The notes: a model not told the origin generated them from the letters alone. A stretch of DNA of 64,000 nt from Ohtaekwangia sp966211525 (GCA_966211525.1 CBIHOZ010000011.1:9114-73113), one strand, 5' to 3'; shown: positions 45,378-54,826, counted from the stretch's first letter. Program-made: numbers and translations.

Positions 45378-45896
45378 TCACGTATCGCCAAGTACTTTTA
45401 ATACGCGATGTGCCCGTACGGTAAACCCCGGCGATGCATAGGGGAGTTGATCTTCGAGTATAATCTTCAATTCTTTTTTAAGATCCGGTTCATTTTCAAT
45501 AATGTTACTCAACACTGTCATGGCAAATGCCTTGATGGCAACAGCCTCCTTTTTACTTTCCAGGTATTGAAAGCAAAGACCAGCAACACTGCCGTGAAGA
45601 GATTTTGGTATGATACAGAATTGGAGCATGCGCATTGTATTTCGTTTTACCGCATCGTGGATGCCGGGCTCCTGCAGATGTTTAAGGATTCGTTTCAGAT
45701 GAGGCTTCACCAGGGCCGGGTTGCGTTCAACACACAGGTTAAGCGGCCATGATGCGCGCTGCGTAATGCGGTAAGGTCCCTTCAAAAACGTATCAACCAG
45801 CACTTTAAAGCGGGCGGGATTATCGTTCACATAATCAGCAATTTTGGTAGCCTGACTTTTAGTGTGTGCTTGAAGTAATTCGCGTGTTAAATCCAT
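45378..45896 (-). CDS. Small HEAT-like helical-repeat protein
   Basis: The 172-residue protein is wholly helical with HEAT-like periodicity (QRASWPLNLCVERNPALV, AVAIKAFAMTVLSNIIENEP). No signal peptide. It resembles small HEAT/DNA-alkylation-repair-like scaffolds without catalytic residues. It has a 62-bp gap to DUF3667. Confidence 0.75.
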   Translation of the reverse strand: MDLTRELLQAHTKSQATKIADYVNDNPARFKVLVDTFLKGPYRITQRASWPLNLCVERNPALVKPHLKRILKHLQEPGIHDAVKRNTMRMLQFCIIPKSLHGSVAGLCFQYLESKKEAVAIKAFAMTVLSNIIENEPDLKKELKIILEDQLPYASPGFTVRAHRVLKVLGDT

Positions 45897-46003
45897 TGAA
45901 AGGTTATTAGATCAATTGGCCGTCACTACAGACAGATAGACTTTTCAAAATAAGTGTTTTTGATTTTGCCATTTACATTTGGTTAAGATTAAACCTTGAC
46001 CTA

Positions 46004-46102
46004 ATGGGAGTACTTCTAGCACTACTGTCTACTGCTTTAGTCCAGATCGGTCTTTGTATCTTTTGTTTTATCCAAAAAGCTCGTTTGAAGGTTAATACTT
46101 AA
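46004..46102 (+). CDS. Possible 32-residue membrane peptide
   Basis: ATG at 46004 to TAA at 46102 encodes a peptide with one long hydrophobic segment (VLLALLSTALVQIGLCIFCF) and a basic tail QKARLKVNT. It lies alone in a 318-bp gap, with a TACATTTG -7 box at 45974 and an intrinsic terminator at 46124. The shape resembles small membrane proteins or type I toxins, but an ORF this short may arise by chance. The rest of the gap shows nothing else I can name. Confidence 0.4.
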   Translation: MGVLLALLSTALVQIGLCIFCFIQKARLKVNT

Positions 46103-46123
46103 TCACAAATATTTTTTTCGGGC

Positions 46124-46163
46124 ACGTGGAGCTTTTGAACATCAAAGAGCTTCACGTTTTTTA
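46124..46163 (+). terminator. Intrinsic terminator
   Basis: The stem ACGTGGAGCTTTTG / CAAAGAGCTTCACGT (two mismatches, short loop) is followed by TTTTTTA. It ends the putative short transcript before the START-like gene. Confidence 0.75.
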
Positions 46164-46213
46164 TTTTGTCGTAATCCTAAAATGATCTATATTCAATCCT
46201 CAAGCACGCGCAC

Positions 46214-46630
46214 ATGGCAACATTGAGCATGTCAAAGAAAAAATTATTCACCGCAGATTACGAGATTCATGCGTCTATCAAGATGCTATATCCCTATATA
46301 CAAACTGCGAGTGGTCTTGCTGAATGGTTTGCCGATGATGTACGGATCAACAATGAAGACAAGTGCTTTACTTTCTTTTGGGATAGTGAAGAACACAAGG
46401 CAAAGCAAACGGCTCATCGCACCAATCATTTTGCACGCTTCGAATTTTTACCAGAGAATGATAACGACAGTCGCGACCCATCGTATTTCGAACTTCGTCT
46501 GGAGTTCAATGAACTCACACAGTCAGTTTATTTAAAGGTGTTTGATTACTCCGACTTTGACGATCACAAGGAACTACAGGATCTGTGGGACGGGCTGATC
46601 GAAACGCTTCGTAAAACAGTAGGCGGCTGA
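46214..46630 (+). CDS. START-like domain protein (Bacteroidota type)
   Basis: The 138-residue protein has a SRPBCC/AHSA1-like helix-grip fold: MLYPYIQTASGLAEWFADDV at the start and a long C-terminal helix (ELQDLWDGLIETLRKTV). Members are widespread in Bacteroidota and of unknown function. The LptF/G permease gene follows after 67 bp. A slightly later Met (residue 6) could be the start. Confidence 0.87.
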   Translation: MATLSMSKKKLFTADYEIHASIKMLYPYIQTASGLAEWFADDVRINNEDKCFTFFWDSEEHKAKQTAHRTNHFARFEFLPENDNDSRDPSYFELRLEFNELTQSVYLKVFDYSDFDDHKELQDLWDGLIETLRKTVGG

Positions 46631-46697
46631 TATATTTTCACGCTCAATAGCTCATTAAAAATTTTTATTCGTTCGCATTGGCTTTATTTTTGAGCTT

Positions 46698-48557
46698 ATG
46701 CTCTATATGAAAAAAATAGACAAGCTAGTCTTGGGGGCTATCATCGGCCCGTTCCTCATCACCTTCCTGGTCGTTGTCTTTATCCTGTTGAACGTAAACA
46801 TGCTGAAGTACTTCGATGACATCATCGGGAAGGGATTGGATTACTGGACACTCGGACAACTATTTTTTCATTTCGCTGTATTTACCGTACCCACTGCTAT
46901 GCCGTTGGCGGTGTTACTATCTTCACTCATTGCCTTCGGAAATTTAGGAGAGCACTTTGAGTTGACAGCCATCAAAGCGTCAGGTGTTTCACTCGTGCGT
47001 GTGTTGCGTCCCATCTTCTTCTTCGTATTGGTATTAACCGCGTTTGCATTTTATGCTAACAACGACCTCGTACCAAAGTCTGCACTCGAAGCGTATAGTT
47101 TGCTATATGACATCAAGCAGAAGAAGCCCGCGCTCGATCTTCGTGAAGGTGCATTTTACAACGGCATCAACGACATCAGTATAAAAGTAAACAAGAAGTT
47201 TCCGGATGGTGTCACATTAAAAGATGTGATTGTATACGACCATCGGAAGAATGATGGCAACAAAGAAGTGACGATCGCAGACTCCGGCAGAATGCAAACC
47301 ATTCTCAACGAGCGCTACCTGAAGTTTGAACTGTTCAACGGATTCAACTATACGGAAGGCGCCAGCAACGAGCGCGAGGTAGTAGGGCAGAAGCGTAACC
47401 GGAATTCGGAAACACTGAGTCGAAGTAAATTTGCCAAGACACAGGTTGTATTTGATTTGTCTTCGTTCCAGATGGATCGCACCGATAAGAAATGGTTTCA
47501 AAGCAATCGTATCATGCGTAACCTTGGTCAGTTGGATGGTGATATAGATTCCATTCGAAGAGAGATACTCAATCAACGTCTTAATCATTATCTATACCGG
47601 CCAAGCTATTTCAATTACTACTTCCGTAAAGACACAACCATTATGCCTCCGGAAGTATATAAACACAAACTATATAGAGACTCTATTAATAGTCTCCCGT
47701 ATCGTGATAAGATGCAACCGCAGGGAGAGCAACAACCTCCGCCACCAACAAAAGTTGTAGAGCAACCTGCAGCTAAAACAGAGAAGCCGGCAACCACAAC
47801 GGAGCAACCTTCAACAACCGCTACAGCGAAGATTGAGAAAAAAATAACCGAGAAGCCCGCAGCGGTTAAGAAAGACACCGCGCCTCCTGCTGCCTTTAAG
47901 AAACTGGATCGTCCTCGGGCGCTGGAGCATGTGAGGAGACGACCTATCGAAAAGCCTGCTGTTAAAAAACAACCGAAGAAGACTGAGTCCACTACCAAAC
48001 CGGCACTGCCTCCAAAGAAATTGCCGATGACCGACTCAGCGTTTCGCGCGAAGATTGACAGTGTATTTAAAATAGAGCCTGCTGCCGAAGTGTGGCAAGG
48101 TGCAGCCAACACTGCGCGCCAAGTAAAGAGCCAAGTGCAGAACGCCAATGGCAGTATTGACAATTACTCGACCGAGCTGCGCATCTTCGAAATCCAATGG
48201 CATAAAATTTTTGCAAGTTCTTTTGCCTGCATCGCTATGTTTTTGATTGGTGCACCATTGGGTGCTATCATTAAGCGTGGAGGTTTGGGTGTGCCCTTCC
48301 TGGTGTCGATACTCTTCTTTATAGTATATTATGTATTGACGATGCAAGGGGAGAAGCTGGCGAAGCAGGGAAACCTGGGTATAATCGCAGGAGTATGGAT
48401 GGCGGATGTGATATTGTTTGTTACAGGTTTATTTTTCCTGCGGCAGGCTCGCATTGACGCCAGACTATTTGAAGCTGATTTCTACAGTGTTATCGTAGAT
48501 AAAATAAAGCGTTGGTTTACGCAGAAAAAACAACGAGGCCAGTCGCAACCGGTTTAA
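46698..48557 (+). CDS. LptF/LptG-family LPS export permease with a long Pro/Lys-rich insert
   Basis: The 619-residue protein has three N-terminal membrane helices (MKKIDKLVLGAIIGPFLITF and following), a periplasmic beta domain, and three C-terminal helices with the family block IGAPLGAIIKRGGLGVPFLV. Residues about 335-440 are an insert rich in Pro, Thr, Lys and Ala, absent from E. coli LptF/G. It works with LptB2 and LptC to extract LPS from the inner membrane. A -7 box TATTTTTG (46685-46692) lies just before the start. Confidence 0.9.
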   Translation: MLYMKKIDKLVLGAIIGPFLITFLVVVFILLNVNMLKYFDDIIGKGLDYWTLGQLFFHFAVFTVPTAMPLAVLLSSLIAFGNLGEHFELTAIKASGVSLVRVLRPIFFFVLVLTAFAFYANNDLVPKSALEAYSLLYDIKQKKPALDLREGAFYNGINDISIKVNKKFPDGVTLKDVIVYDHRKNDGNKEVTIADSGRMQTILNERYLKFELFNGFNYTEGASNEREVVGQKRNRNSETLSRSKFAKTQVVFDLSSFQMDRTDKKWFQSNRIMRNLGQLDGDIDSIRREILNQRLNHYLYRPSYFNYYFRKDTTIMPPEVYKHKLYRDSINSLPYRDKMQPQGEQQPPPPTKVVEQPAAKTEKPATTTEQPSTTATAKIEKKITEKPAAVKKDTAPPAAFKKLDRPRALEHVRRRPIEKPAVKKQPKKTESTTKPALPPKKLPMTDSAFRAKIDSVFKIEPAAEVWQGAANTARQVKSQVQNANGSIDNYSTELRIFEIQWHKIFASSFACIAMFLIGAPLGAIIKRGGLGVPFLVSILFFIVYYVLTMQGEKLAKQGNLGIIAGVWMADVILFVTGLFFLRQARIDARLFEADFYSVIVDKIKRWFTQKKQRGQSQPV

Positions 48558-48580
48558 GTTGTTGAAATTTTGTGTAGTTC

Positions 48581-48612
48581 TTGGAAAATTCGGCCATTTT
48601 GGCTTACCTTTG
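48581..48612 (+). promoter_or_regulatory. Promoter of rpsO
   Basis: TTG (48581-48583), 21 nt, TACCTTTG (48605-48612). The -7 box is an exact match and lies 36 nt before the rpsO ATG. Confidence 0.6.
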
Positions 48613-48648
48613 CCCGCTGAAATAAGAAGATAAAAATAATTTTTTGAG

Positions 48649-48924
48649 ATGTATTTAACTACTGAAATTAAGCAAGGTCTGTTTTCGAAGCACGGCTTCG
48701 GTAAGAAGAATGAGGATACAGGTTCTCCTGAGTCTCAAATTGCCCTGTTCACGCATCGGATCAACCACTTGACCCAGCACTTGAAAGAGAATAAAAAGGA
48801 TTTCTCAACTCAGCAAGGCTTGATGAAATTGGTAGGTAAGCGCAAGAAGCTGTTAAACTACCTCCAGAATACAAACATCGAACGCTACAGGGCGGTTCTA
48901 GCGGATCTCGACCTGAGAAAATAA
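48649..48924 (+). CDS. rpsO: 30S ribosomal protein S15
   Basis: The 91-residue protein has the S15 signature DTGSPESQIALFTHRINHLTQHL and the C-terminal KRKKLLNYLQ. It binds 16S rRNA in the platform. The rpsO-pnp order is conserved across bacteria. Confidence 0.97.
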   Translation: MYLTTEIKQGLFSKHGFGKKNEDTGSPESQIALFTHRINHLTQHLKENKKDFSTQQGLMKLVGKRKKLLNYLQNTNIERYRAVLADLDLRK

Positions 48925-48941
48925 GAAATCTACATTCCCCG

Positions 48942-48970
48942 AAGGGAACCCGACCAAAGGTTCCCTTTTT
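48942..48970 (+). terminator. Intrinsic terminator between rpsO and pnp
   Basis: A perfect 9-bp stem AAGGGAACC / GGTTCCCTT with an 8-nt loop is followed by TTT. It may partly separate rpsO from pnp transcription. Confidence 0.85.
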
Positions 48971-49026
48971 GCATTTTTAAAAAATGAGGTAAACCTGTGT
49001 GGGTATGCCTCTAACAATCTATTTTT

Positions 49027-51174
49027 ATGAAACCGACTGTTATAACGAAAACATGTAAGCTGCCCGATGGCCGCGAGATAACCATTGAAACCGGAAAACT
49101 GGCACGCCAGGCAGATGGTGCCGTTGTATTGAAGATGGGTAACACCATGTTGCTGGCTACTGTAGTATCGGCTCAGGATGCCAAAGAAGGTACCGACTTC
49201 CTTCCCTTATCTGTTGATTACCAGGAGAAATTTGCTTCAACCGGAAAAGTGCCCGGTGGATTTTTGAAACGTGAAAGTAAATTATCCGATTACGAAGTAT
49301 TGATCAGCCGCCTGGTCGACCGTGCTATTCGTCCGCTTTTCCCGGCAGACTATCACGCAGATACACAGGTGATGATCTACCTGATCTCGGGTGACGAAAA
49401 TGCTTTACCAGATGCACTTGCTGCCTTCGCTGCATCAGCTGCTTTGACTATATCTGACATTCCTTTTCAAGGACCTATATCTGAAGTTCGCGTTGCTCGC
49501 GTTGACGGAAAATTCCTCATCAACCCTTCATTGGCCGACAGGGAACGTGCTGATATCGATTTGATCGTTGCTGCTTCCATCGAAAACATTTTGATGGTAG
49601 AAGGCGAGATGAAAGAAGTGAGCGAAGAAGATATGCTTGCTGCACTGAAGACTGCGCACGAAGCGATCATCGATCAGTGTAAAGCCCAGATTGAATTTGC
49701 TGAAGCCGTAGGCCGCAAAGAGAAGCGTGTATATAGCCATGAAGTGAATGACGAAGCATTGCGTGCTGAACTATTCGCTAAGTTCTACGATCAGGTATAC
49801 GCAGCTGCCGCTCGTTTGCTTACCAACAAGAAAGAAAGATCAGAAGCACTCACCAAGCCACTCGATGAATACCTCGAGTCGTTACCAGAAGATACAACCA
49901 TCGATCCGGTAATGGTGAAGCGCTACTACCAAGATATTATGCAGAAGGCCGCGCGCGATCTGGCACTTAACCAGGGATTACGTCGGGATGGACGTAAAAC
50001 ACGCGAGATCAGATCGATATGGTCTGAAGTAGATTACCTTCCTTCAACACACGGGTCATCTATCTTTACCCGCGGTGAAACTCAATCACTCACAACGGTA
50101 ACGCTAGGCACAAAGCTCGATGAGCAGCTTATTGATGGTGCCATGATCTCCGGCTCAAGCAAATTTATACTGCACTATAACTTCCCTGGTTTCTCAACCG
50201 GTGAGGTGAAACCAAACAGAGGTCCGGGCAGACGTGAAGTTGGTCACGGTAACCTTGCGTTCCGTGCATTGAAACAGGTGCTTCCGCCAGACGAAAAGAA
50301 TCCATATACCATTCGTGTTGTATCGGATATTCTTGAATCAAACGGATCATCTTCCATGGCAACCGTATGTGCCGGTTCATTGGCGCTGATGGATGCAGGT
50401 GTTCCTGTTAAAGGTCTTGTGTCTGGTATAGCAATGGGTATGATCTCTGATAGCCAGACCGGTAAATATGCGATCTTATCTGACATCCTCGGTGATGAAG
50501 ATCATCTTGGAGACATGGACTTTAAAGTAACAGGTACTGAGCAAGGTATAACCGCTTGCCAGATGGACCTGAAAGTAGATGGCTTAACGTATGAAGTATT
50601 ACGCGAGGCATTGCTGCAAGCGAAAGAAGGTAGACTTCACATTCTCAATGAGATGAAGAAGACCATCGCTGCTCCGCGTGCCGAGCTGAAGCCACATACA
50701 CCACGTGCTGAAACCGTCATCATCGAGAAAGAAATGATCGGTGCGGTAATCGGTCCCGGTGGTAAAGTTGTGCAGGATATTCAAAACACAACAGGTGCGA
50801 CAGTCGTTATCGAAGAAGTTAACAATAAAGGTGTAGTAAACGTCTTTGCAAGTAGCAAAGAGGTTATGGATGCTGCGTTAAGACGCATTAAGGGCATCGT
50901 GGCAGTTCCTGAAGTAGGAGAGGTTTATGATGGTAAGGTAAAATCCATCATGCCATTCGGAGCGTTTGTAGAGTTTATGCCAGGTAAAGATGGCTTGCTC
51001 CACATCTCTGAGATCAAGTGGGAACGCCTGGAAACAATGGAAGGTGTGCTAGAAGTTGGCGAGGAAGTGAAAGTAAAACTGATCGAGGTAGACAAAAAGA
51101 CTGGCAAGTTCCGTCTATCCAGAAAAGTATTACTGCCGAGACCTCCGAAGAAGGAAACAACTGCAGCAGAATAA
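49027..51174 (+). CDS. pnp: Polyribonucleotide nucleotidyltransferase (PNPase)
   Basis: The 715-residue protein has two RNase PH domains (about 10-225 and 320-545), a KH domain (IGAVIGPGGKVVQDIQ) and an S1 domain (YDGKVKSIMPFGAFVEFMPG). It degrades RNA 3' to 5' with phosphate. Length and domain order are standard. Confidence 0.97.
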   Translation: MKPTVITKTCKLPDGREITIETGKLARQADGAVVLKMGNTMLLATVVSAQDAKEGTDFLPLSVDYQEKFASTGKVPGGFLKRESKLSDYEVLISRLVDRAIRPLFPADYHADTQVMIYLISGDENALPDALAAFAASAALTISDIPFQGPISEVRVARVDGKFLINPSLADRERADIDLIVAASIENILMVEGEMKEVSEEDMLAALKTAHEAIIDQCKAQIEFAEAVGRKEKRVYSHEVNDEALRAELFAKFYDQVYAAAARLLTNKKERSEALTKPLDEYLESLPEDTTIDPVMVKRYYQDIMQKAARDLALNQGLRRDGRKTREIRSIWSEVDYLPSTHGSSIFTRGETQSLTTVTLGTKLDEQLIDGAMISGSSKFILHYNFPGFSTGEVKPNRGPGRREVGHGNLAFRALKQVLPPDEKNPYTIRVVSDILESNGSSSMATVCAGSLALMDAGVPVKGLVSGIAMGMISDSQTGKYAILSDILGDEDHLGDMDFKVTGTEQGITACQMDLKVDGLTYEVLREALLQAKEGRLHILNEMKKTIAAPRAELKPHTPRAETVIIEKEMIGAVIGPGGKVVQDIQNTTGATVVIEEVNNKGVVNVFASSKEVMDAALRRIKGIVAVPEVGEVYDGKVKSIMPFGAFVEFMPGKDGLLHISEIKWERLETMEGVLEVGEEVKVKLIEVDKKTGKFRLSRKVLLPRPPKKETTAAE

Positions 51175-51256
51175 TCGTACACCGGTAATTGACAGGAACT
51201 AACTTTTAACAGTATATTGTTAACTAAACGAAACGTAAACAGAGCAAGACAGGAAC

Positions 51257-52120
51257 ATGAGACAGCTTAAGATCAGTAAACAAATTACCAACCGCGAGAG
51301 CCAGTCACTGGATAAATACCTTCAGGAGATTGGTAAGGTTGACCTCCTTACGCCAGATGAAGAAGTGGAGTTGGCGAAGCGTATCAAAGAAGGTGATCAG
51401 ATAGCCTTAGAAAAACTTACCAAAGCTAACCTGCGTTTCGTTGTGTCGGTAGCAAAACAGTATCAGAATCAGGGACTTTCATTGGGCGATTTGATCAATG
51501 AAGGTAACTTGGGTTTGATCAAAGCTGCTCAGCGTTTCGATGAGACCCGTGGTTTCAAATTCATATCGTATGCCGTATGGTGGATTCGTCAGTCTATCCT
51601 GCAGGCATTGGCTGAACAATCCCGTATCGTTCGCTTGCCGTTGAACCGCGTTGGATCATTGAATAAAATCTCCAAGACATTCTCTGAACTCGAACAGAAA
51701 TATGAGCGCGAGCCTTCTCCGGAAGAACTTGCAGAAGTATTGGATGTAACAACAGCCGAAGTTGTTGACACCATGAAGATTTCCGGTCGTCACGTTTCCA
51801 TGGACGCTCCGTTTGTTCAGGGTGAAGAGAACAGCTTGCTGGATGTATTGGAGAACGACAGCGAAGAAACACCAGACTCAGGTCTGATGAACGACTCGCT
51901 GAGAAGAGAAGTACAACGTGCACTTTCTACATTGACACAACGTGAAGCAGACGTTATCACGCTTTACTTCGGTTTGAACGGTGAACACTCCATGACACTC
52001 GAAGAGATCGGGGAGAAGTTCAACCTGACGCGCGAACGCGTTCGTCAGATCAAAGAAAAGGCTATCAGACGTCTCCGTCACACTTCAAGAAGTAAAGCTT
52101 TAAAACCTTACCTCGGTTAA
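51257..52120 (+). CDS. rpoD: Primary sigma factor RpoD/SigA (short Bacteroidota form)
   Basis: The 287-residue protein opens MRQLKISKQITNRESQSLDK and lacks region 1.1. Regions 1.2 to 4.2 are complete: LRFVVSVAKQYQNQGLSLGD, ETRGFKFISYAVWWIRQSI and the -35 recognition helix LTRERVRQIKEKAIRRL. This is the housekeeping sigma of Bacteroidota that uses TTG/TAnnTTTG promoters, matching the promoters in this window. A terminator follows. Confidence 0.97.
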   Translation: MRQLKISKQITNRESQSLDKYLQEIGKVDLLTPDEEVELAKRIKEGDQIALEKLTKANLRFVVSVAKQYQNQGLSLGDLINEGNLGLIKAAQRFDETRGFKFISYAVWWIRQSILQALAEQSRIVRLPLNRVGSLNKISKTFSELEQKYEREPSPEELAEVLDVTTAEVVDTMKISGRHVSMDAPFVQGEENSLLDVLENDSEETPDSGLMNDSLRREVQRALSTLTQREADVITLYFGLNGEHSMTLEEIGEKFNLTRERVRQIKEKAIRRLRHTSRSKALKPYLG

Positions 52121-52144
52121 AAACCAATATTTTTGAAATATTTT

Positions 52145-52176
52145 AAGGGTCTCGAATTCCGAGACCTTTTATTTTG
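52145..52176 (+). terminator. Intrinsic terminator after rpoD
   Basis: AAGGGTCTCG and CGAGACCTTTT pair around AATTC, followed by ATTTTG. It lies 25 nt after the rpoD stop. Confidence 0.8.
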
Positions 52177-52198
52177 TTACCCTATCAAAATAGTATTT

Positions 52199-53146
52199 AT
52201 GGCAAAAGAAGAAGTGAAAGTCCTCATCATCGGCTCCGGCCCGGCCGGATATACCGCTGCAATTTATGCAGCACGTGCAGGTCTGAACCCCGTGTTATAT
52301 ACCGGAGGCCAACCTGGAGGTCAGCTTACCACTACGAACGATGTTGAGAATTTTCCCGGTTATCCGGAGGGTATAAATGGTCCGCAAATGATGTTGGACC
52401 TTCAAAAGCAAGCCGAGCGGTTCGGCACCAAGATCAATTATGGTCTGGTAACAGCCGTGGATTTTTCAGGTTATCCGCACAAAGTAACAATCGATGAGAA
52501 AGACGAAGTGATTGCTGAGTCGGTAATCATTGCAACAGGAGCAACAGCAAAGTATCTAGGACTTCCTTCTGAAGAGAAGTTTTATAACCGGGGTGTTTCA
52601 GCATGTGCTGTATGCGATGGATATTTCTATCGCGGTAAAGAAGTAGCCGTTGTTGGTGCAGGTGACTCTGCTGCTGAAGAAGCTACTTACTTGTCGAAGC
52701 TTTGTACAAAGGTGCACCTGATTGTGAGACGTGACGAGATGCGTGCTTCCAAGATCATGCAGAACCGCGTGTTGAATACACCAAACATTGAAGTACACTG
52801 GAATACGGAAACCGATGAGATACTCGGTGACGACAGCGGTGTTACCGGAGTGCGTCTTTTAAATCACAAGACTGGTGAGAAGAAAGTAATCACCTTGCAA
52901 GGCTTCTTCCTGGCCATCGGTCACAAGCCTAACACCGACATCTTTAAAGACTATATCGAGATGGATGAGACAGGCTATATTAAAGTACAGGCTGGTTCAA
53001 CCAAGACGAATATAGAAGGTGTATTTGCTGTAGGCGATGCGGCAGACAAAGTATACCGTCAGGCTATAACTGCAGCCGGTACAGGTTGTATGGGCGCGCT
53101 GGATGCCGAGAAGTTTCTCGTAGCAAAAGAGTTACAAACCGTATAG
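52199..53146 (+). CDS. trxB: Thioredoxin-disulfide reductase
   Basis: From ATG 52199 the protein has 315 residues. FAD motif IIGSGPAGYTAAIYAARAG, redox pair CAVC in SACAVCDGYFYRG, NADPH motif VVGAGDSAAEEA, and the C-terminal FAD motif GVFAVGDAADK. The upstream in-frame extension overlaps the rpoD terminator and is rejected. A bacillithiol-linked reductase role is possible because bshB1 follows. Confidence 0.94.
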   Translation: MAKEEVKVLIIGSGPAGYTAAIYAARAGLNPVLYTGGQPGGQLTTTNDVENFPGYPEGINGPQMMLDLQKQAERFGTKINYGLVTAVDFSGYPHKVTIDEKDEVIAESVIIATGATAKYLGLPSEEKFYNRGVSACAVCDGYFYRGKEVAVVGAGDSAAEEATYLSKLCTKVHLIVRRDEMRASKIMQNRVLNTPNIEVHWNTETDEILGDDSGVTGVRLLNHKTGEKKVITLQGFFLAIGHKPNTDIFKDYIEMDETGYIKVQAGSTKTNIEGVFAVGDAADKVYRQAITAAGTGCMGALDAEKFLVAKELQTV

Positions 53147-53169
53147 ACTGCCTATATTTGATTTATAAT

Positions 53170-53218
53170 AACGACTGCAGATGACCCTGTAAAGATTCAT
53201 CTGTAGTCGTTTTCATTT
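53170..53218 (+). terminator. Intrinsic terminator after trxB
   Basis: AACGACTGCAGATGA and TCATCTGTAGTCGTT form a 15-bp stem with one mismatch, followed by TTCATTTT. Confidence 0.85.
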
Positions 53219-53242
53219 TATATTCACGCATCAATTCCACCT

Positions 53243-53962
53243 ATGAAACTAGATATACTTGTACTTTCTGCACACCCGGATGACGCAGAGCTTGGCTGTG
53301 GCGGCACCATCGCGAAGCACGTTGCCATGGGACATAAAGTAGGATTAGTTGATTTTACACGGGGCGAACTCGGCACACGCGGTACTCCCGAGACACGAGC
53401 GATAGAGGCAGCAAACGCAGCCGAGATATTGGGTGTGGAAGTACGCGATAACCTCGGATTGAAAGATGGATTTTTTCAGAACGATCCGGAGCACCAGTTA
53501 AAAGTTGTTCAGGCTGTACGCAAATATAGGCCCGATATAGTGTTGTGTAATGCAGTATATGATCGGCACATCGATCATGGTAAAGGGGCATCACTCGGCT
53601 ACGATGCGAGCTTCCTTTCAGGTCTCGCCAAGATTGAGACAACCGATGAACAAGGTAATAAGCAAGCTCCCTGGAGACCGAAAGTAGTATACCACTATAT
53701 ACAGAGTTTACTCATCGAACCCGATTTCATAGTAGATATATCCGGACATTGGAATACCAAGATCGAAGCGATCAAAGCGTTCAAGACGCAGTTTTTCGAT
53801 CCCAACAGCAAAGAGCCGGAGACCTATATATCGAGTCCTGCATTCTTGAGAATGGTTGAGTCACGTGCCCTTGAGTTCGGTCACGCGCTGGGTGTACAGC
53901 ACGGTGAAGGGTTTACCACCAGACGTTATCCGGGTGTCGACAATCTTCTGGATCTGATATAG
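53243..53962 (+). CDS. bshB1: Bacillithiol biosynthesis deacetylase BshB1
   Basis: The 239-residue LmbE-type deacetylase has the zinc motif AHPDDAELGCGGT (His11, Asp14), HIDHGK in the centre, and RGELGTRGT, typical of BshB1. It removes the acetyl group from GlcNAc-malate in bacillithiol synthesis. bshA and bshC are not in the window. Confidence 0.93.
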   Translation: MKLDILVLSAHPDDAELGCGGTIAKHVAMGHKVGLVDFTRGELGTRGTPETRAIEAANAAEILGVEVRDNLGLKDGFFQNDPEHQLKVVQAVRKYRPDIVLCNAVYDRHIDHGKGASLGYDASFLSGLAKIETTDEQGNKQAPWRPKVVYHYIQSLLIEPDFIVDISGHWNTKIEAIKAFKTQFFDPNSKEPETYISSPAFLRMVESRALEFGHALGVQHGEGFTTRRYPGVDNLLDLI

Positions 53963-53988
53963 TTATATAGTTAGTCTCCGGAGTATAC

Positions 53989-54630
53989 TCAAGGTGCTAA
54001 CCGGTATATTTTCCAGGCACCATCAACTTTGTTGAACTGAATACGATCGTGCAGACGGCTGGGTCTGCCTTGCCAGAATTCAATCACCAGCGGATCTACT
54101 TCGAAGCCTCCCCACTGGTGAGGCTTCGGTAATATTTCATGTCCTTCGAATTTCTTTTCAATTTGCTTTACGCGCTCTTCAAGGATCGAACGGTTCTCGA
54201 TGATAGCACTCTGAGGTGATGACCATGCACCGATCTGCGAACCTCGTGGACGACTTTGAAAATATTCTTCGGATCGTTTTGCATCTATACGCGCAGCAGT
54301 TCCTTCAATGCGCACTTGTCGCTCTAACTCAGGCCAGAAAAATGTTAACGCACACGCTGGCGTTTTCTCAAGCTCTTTTCCTTTTGAGCTTTGGTAATTC
54401 GTATAGAATACAAACTTACTGTTCTCAATACCTTTCAGTAAAACAATGCGGCTCGTAGGTGTACCGGTAGCATTGATAGTAGCCAGGTTCATGGCGTTAG
54501 GTTCCGGCACCTGCGCTTGCACGGCTTCTGTAAACCACTTCTCAAATTGTTTTACCGGGTCGCGCTGCACACTCGTAACATCGAGTGAAGCCTTGGAATA
54601 TTCTTGACGTAAATCTGCAATGGCAAGCAT
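53989..54630 (-). CDS. pdxH: Pyridoxamine 5'-phosphate oxidase
   Basis: From ATG 54630 the protein has 213 residues. FMN and PLP motifs are visible: TPTSRIVLLKGI, FYTNYQSSKGKEL, FFWPELERQVRIEG, SRPRGSQIGAWSSPQS and the C-terminal EFWQGRPSRLHDR. It makes PLP from PNP or PMP. A 24-residue upstream extension seems unrelated to the family and is rejected. Confidence 0.95.
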   Translation of the reverse strand: MLAIADLRQEYSKASLDVTSVQRDPVKQFEKWFTEAVQAQVPEPNAMNLATINATGTPTSRIVLLKGIENSKFVFYTNYQSSKGKELEKTPACALTFFWPELERQVRIEGTAARIDAKRSEEYFQSRPRGSQIGAWSSPQSAIIENRSILEERVKQIEKKFEGHEILPKPHQWGGFEVDPLVIEFWQGRPSRLHDRIQFNKVDGAWKIYRLAP

Positions 54631-54810
54631 TTCTTTTCTAAAATTGAATTGTAAGTTTATATTACCGGAGTATTTCAGCCACTGACGTTTATCAGTGTGC
54701 AAACATGATATCCTACCTTCCTCTGGCCAAAATTAATTTTTAAAGACGCGAAAGAAACAGCCGTTGCAAAAAAACTTTCCCGACTCTTTATCAATCGATT
54801 TAAAGATAAT

Positions 54811-54826
54811 TATAGGTAAACCTATA
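54811..54826. promoter_or_regulatory. Perfect palindrome between pdxH and yqgE
   Basis: TATAGGT-AA-ACCTATA is a perfect 7-2-7 inverted repeat in the 290-bp divergent region. It is a candidate operator; no promoter of full quality is seen next to it. Confidence 0.4.

Noticed and set aside
51206..51223. TTAACA-N6-TGTTAA upstream of rpoD as an operator
   Set aside because: Six-base AT-rich arms with no matching promoter boxes; too weak to claim.
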